Positions 63,342 to 64,000 of a stretch of 64,000 nt of DNA are shown here, one piece after another. The notes under the pieces were generated by a model that ran no database searches, was not told the DNA's origin, and saw nothing but the letters and a program-made list of their open reading frames with translations. The translations under genes were made by a program, and so were the position numbers. The DNA is from Falsirhodobacter sp051195255 (GTDB lineage: Bacteria > Pseudomonadota > Alphaproteobacteria > Rhodobacterales > Rhodobacteraceae). The stretch spans positions 248,001 to 312,000 of the forward strand of contig NZ_JBNJLK010000002.1 of NCBI RefSeq assembly GCF_051195255.1, written 5' to 3'. Each line of letters starts with the position of its first letter. The first letter of the stretch is position 1.

Positions 63342-63953
63342 ATGACCGCAATGATCGCCCGCCCGTTCAACCAGAGGATCCGCATTGCCGGATTGCGCCT
63401 TGCCGTGCTGGCGCTCGTGCCGGTGCTGCTGTTCAGCGCCCCCGCCGTCAGCGGCCTGTCCGCCGCGCTGTTGCATGGCGCGGGGATCCTGTGCATCGTC
63501 GCGGCGCTGCTGGGGCGGTTCTGGGCGATCCTGTATATCGGCGGGCACAAGAACCGGACCGTGATGCAGGACGGTCCCTATTCGATCTGCCGCCATCCGC
63601 TTTACTTGTTCTCGACCATCGGGGCAGTCGGGTTCGGGTTGATGCTGGAAAGCGTGACGCTGACGCTGCTGGTGGGAGGCATCGTACTGGCGATCCTGAC
63701 CGCAACAGCCGCGCGCGAGGAGCGCGACCTGCGCCGGATGTTCGGCGGGGCTTATGATGCCTATGCCGCGCGGGTGCCGCGCATCATGCCGGGCCTGTCA
63801 GGGTTTTCGACGCCGCAGCGCGTGACCTTCGACACCGGAACCCTGCGGCGCAACACGCGTGACGCGATGGTGTTCCTGTCCCTGATCCCGTTGGCCGAGG
63901 CGTTGAACTGGCTGCACGCGGCGCACCCGCTGAGCGGTCTCGCGCTTTGGTGA
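63342..63953 (+). CDS. Isoprenylcysteine carboxyl methyltransferase-like membrane protein
   Basis: The 203-residue protein has four or five membrane segments and the ICMT/PEMT motif GPYSICRHPLYLFSTIGAVG at about residues 79-98, with a C-terminal REERDLRRMFGGAYDAYAAR that closes the SAM-binding region. Bacterial members methylate lipids or unknown thiols. It starts seven bases after the phosphatase stop, with GAGG before the ATG, so the two are co-transcribed. Confidence 0.87.
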   Translation: MTAMIARPFNQRIRIAGLRLAVLALVPVLLFSAPAVSGLSAALLHGAGILCIVAALLGRFWAILYIGGHKNRTVMQDGPYSICRHPLYLFSTIGAVGFGLMLESVTLTLLVGGIVLAILTATAAREERDLRRMFGGAYDAYAARVPRIMPGLSGFSTPQRVTFDTGTLRRNTRDAMVFLSLIPLAEALNWLHAAHPLSGLALW

Positions 63954-64000
63954 TGTCAGACGCGTTGTGATCTCCCCGCGTCCAGTGAATGATCCGTCCT

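Overview
The window is a high-GC chromosomal segment from an alphaproteobacterium of the order Rhodobacterales (Rhodobacter/Paracoccus-type). This rests on an aap/bzt-type ABC operon closest to the Rhodobacter capsulatus bztABCD set, the order rpmH-rnpA-yidD-ttcA-yidC-MOSC-engB-argB, the alphaproteobacterial order rplO-secY-adk-rpsM-rpsK-rpoA-rplQ, an ATP12-family chaperone, and the strong GC bias at third codon positions. The species cannot be fixed from the sequence alone.

Layout. 1-2133 (minus strand): a partial etfB, a small membrane protein, a short-chain dehydrogenase and a secreted SH3 protein. 2243-5223: parC and a lipoprotein. 5309-44049 (plus strand) is dominated by one of the largest conserved gene clusters in bacteria: tuf copy 1, two small related secreted proteins, tRNA-Trp, secE-nusG, rplKA, rplJL-rpoBC, a putative rhamnosyltransferase, rpsL-rpsG-fusA-tuf (str), the S10 and spc clusters, rplO-secY-adk, rpsM-rpsK-rpoA-rplQ, then a LuxR-type regulator, rarA, crcB, an RluC-type pseudouridine synthase and an ATP12 chaperone. 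44220-48709: a complete four-gene polar amino acid ABC transporter (bztABCD). 48743-56882 (minus strand): sixA-like phosphatase, argB, an MFS exporter, engB, a MOSC protein, yidC, ttcA, yidD, rnpA and rpmH. 57070-58621: a sensor kinase and tRNA-Arg. 58622-60786 is the only clearly accessory stretch: lower GC, two orphan genes, a VOC protein, dispersed palindromic repeats and two gene remnants. 60787-63953: a two-component system, a tyrosine phosphatase and a membrane methyltransferase-like protein.

How the genes work together. The core block makes ribosomal proteins, RNA polymerase core subunits, elongation factors and the Sec translocon. It is not one uninterrupted transcription unit: intrinsic terminators are visible after tuf1, rplA, rpoC, rplW, rplP, rpmD and rplQ, and promoters with 17-base spacers can be read ahead of rplJ, rpsL and rplO. 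The rpmH-yidC block couples RNase P protein, membrane insertion (YidD, YidC) and ribosome assembly (EngB). The bzt operon imports glutamate, glutamine, aspartate and asparagine.

Most of the window is conserved housekeeping DNA, and I found no convincing new multi-gene system. The most unusual items are the pair of small secreted paralogues at 6.8-7.45 kb with a palindrome upstream, a 46-residue Cys/His-rich secreted peptide hidden between rpmD and rplO, the terminators that split the ribosomal superoperon, a LuxR solo directly downstream of rplQ, and a repeat-rich decayed island next to tRNA-Arg.
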